Assembly (NCBI RefSeq): GCF_018129965.1
Contig: NZ_JAFCKW010000004.1
Location: forward strand, 62,001-126,000
Length of the DNA: 64,000 nt
Source of the DNA: Bradyrhizobium diazoefficiens
GTDB lineage: Bacteria > Pseudomonadota > Alphaproteobacteria > Rhizobiales > Xanthobacteraceae
Direction: 5' to 3'
Under the pieces are notes generated by a model. That model was not told the DNA's origin. It ran no database searches and was given only the letters and a program-made list of their open reading frames with translations. Below, one piece after another: positions 63,113-64,000 of this stretch. Made by a program: the position numbers and the translations under genes. Each line of letters opens with the position of its first letter. Position 1 is the stretch's first letter.

Positions 63113-64000
63113 TTACTTCGTCAAACCCTTCCCCTTGAGCCATCTCTGGATCAGGCCCGCGACCTCGAGGTTGTTCTTGTCCATCATGACGAGATGCGAA
63201 TTGCCCTTGATGCCGACCTTCGGGAGATCGACGACGTCGACGCTGCCGCCGGCGGCCCGGATCGCATCGGCAAAGGCGATGCCGTTGGCCCGGATCTTGG
63301 GCCAGCGCGAATCCTGCTCGATGTAGTCGCCGTAGACGATCAGGGTGGGAATGCCCTTCAGCACGCCCGCCCTGGCGGCATCGCCGACGCCGGCCGGCTC
63401 GATCGCGATCAGCGCCTTGACCTTGTCGGGGCGAGCCTGCGCCACCTTGAAGCCGAAGCTGCCGGCCTGGCTGTGGAACAGGATGATCGACGGACCGACG
63501 CGGTCGAGCTCGGCGATGTAGGCCGCGATGGTGGCATCGTCCGTGGTGGTCCAGCGCGGGACGTTCTGCTTGACGAAATCGTCGTAGGCTTCGACGGGGA
63601 ACTGATTGCCCGGCAGCACCTTCCGCTTGGCCGGATCCGGATCGTAGGAGTTCGGACCATCTCCGATCCTGAAGCGATCGAAAGGATTGGACCTTGTGAG
63701 GAAGACCGGCTCGCCCTTGAAGATGTCGGGATACATCGCCCAGCCGGCGCGACCGCGCTCGACCGCGTCGGAATTGTAGACCGCCCAGCCCTTGCGCAGG
63801 AAATAGTTCAACCAACCTTCGCGCCCGTCGGGCGTGGTCTCGTAGGTGACGCCGGTGAGCCCCCCGCCATGCCAGAGCAGCAGCGGATAGGCGCCTTTCT
63901 CGTTCTGCGGCAGGAAGTACTGCACGTACATCTGCTCGACCTGGTAGATGCCGTTGGGATCGACCTTGGCGGGCACGCCGCCGGGCGAGAACGTTACGTC
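63113..64000 (-). CDS. Alpha/beta hydrolase (esterase-like), 5' end beyond the window
   Basis: At least 295 residues of a hydrolase whose N terminus continues past position 64000 (the last codons read DVTFSPGG before VPAKVDPNG). YPLLLWHGGGLTGVTYETTPDGREGWLNYF (in part) forms the oxyanion region; the nucleophile motif is FHSQAGSFG, an unusual variant of GxSxG; the acid and base are near TLIVYGDYIEQD and GNSHLVMMDKNN. It is co-directional with tcuB. Substrate unknown; an ester of a tricarboxylate is possible from context only. Confidence 0.78.
   Translation of the reverse strand, partial: DVTFSPGGVPAKVDPNGIYQVEQMYVQYFLPQNEKGAYPLLLWHGGGLTGVTYETTPDGREGWLNYFLRKGWAVYNSDAVERGRAGWAMYPDIFKGEPVFLTRSNPFDRFRIGDGPNSYDPDPAKRKVLPGNQFPVEAYDDFVKQNVPRWTTTDDATIAAYIAELDRVGPSIILFHSQAGSFGFKVAQARPDKVKALIAIEPAGVGDAARAGVLKGIPTLIVYGDYIEQDSRWPKIRANGIAFADAIRAAGGSVDVVDLPKVGIKGNSHLVMMDKNNLEVAGLIQRWLKGKGLTK

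Overview
The window reads as chromosomal DNA of a Bradyrhizobium-like alphaproteobacterium (Bradyrhizobium or a close relative). The reasons are the high G+C content, alphaproteobacterial-looking proteins throughout, two exact EcfG-type (GGAAC-N16-CGTT) promoters, and several families of dispersed palindromic intergenic repeats of the kind seen in Bradyrhizobium and Rhodopseudomonas genomes. I see no rRNA, tRNA, CRISPR array, insertion sequence or prophage. About 60 protein genes are supported. The two genes at the window edges are incomplete, and three stretches are gene remnants.

Layout. 1-6 kb: start of an RND efflux adaptor gene, an autotransporter remnant, an MFS permease, a methyltransferase divergent from a TetR regulator with a palindromic operator between them, a YcaQ-type DNA glycosylase, and two small exported or membrane proteins. 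6-12 kb, envelope block: a secreted caspase-like protein divergent from an OmpA-domain protein with a CRP-like palindrome in front of each; a PMT-type glycosyltransferase; and a two-gene FecR-domain/beta-barrel module. 12-23 kb: cupin, CsbD, secreted FKBP with a hairpin over its ribosome binding site, gamma-glutamyltransferase, TrhO and SlyX, a diguanylate cyclase, a FixJ-type regulator, a divergent HemC and a GMC oxidoreductase. 23-26 kb: vanA-gntR-vanB operon. 26-31 kb: phosphoglucomutase, a two-domain alpha/beta hydrolase, an OmpR-type remnant and an aldose-1-epimerase-like protein. 31-34.4 kb: small hypothetical genes, a VanZ-like protein and long non-coding stretches.

34.5-48.1 kb is one large minus-strand chemosensory operon: STAS-cheY-cheA-cheW-mcp-mcp-cheW-mcp-cheR-cheB-soluble MCP-like protein, with ATGA-type stop/start overlaps at its head. 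Its three MCPs share an almost identical signalling domain and tail but carry one, three and two HAMP units. Divergent from it is an HD-GYP response regulator. At 49.6-52.5 kb a periplasmic protein and a CHASE2 adenylate cyclase form an operon with another CRP-like palindrome upstream. Next come a hybrid histidine kinase and an orphan Bug-type binding protein.

56-60.6 kb holds 4-hydroxybenzoate catabolism: pobA with divergent pobR, and pcaHG with a divergent LysR gene. Together with vanAB these feed vanillate and 4-hydroxybenzoate into protocatechuate and cleave its ring. The window ends with pncB, tcuB and a truncated esterase-like gene.

The most unusual points are the cAMP/CRP-like circuit suggested by three GTGA-N6-TCAC palindromes plus an adenylate cyclase, the 1-2-3 HAMP series with a shared tail in the chemosensory operon, the soluble protein with two degenerate MCP hairpins, and the hairpin enclosing the FKBP ribosome binding site. 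All regulatory sites are inferred from sequence patterns only.
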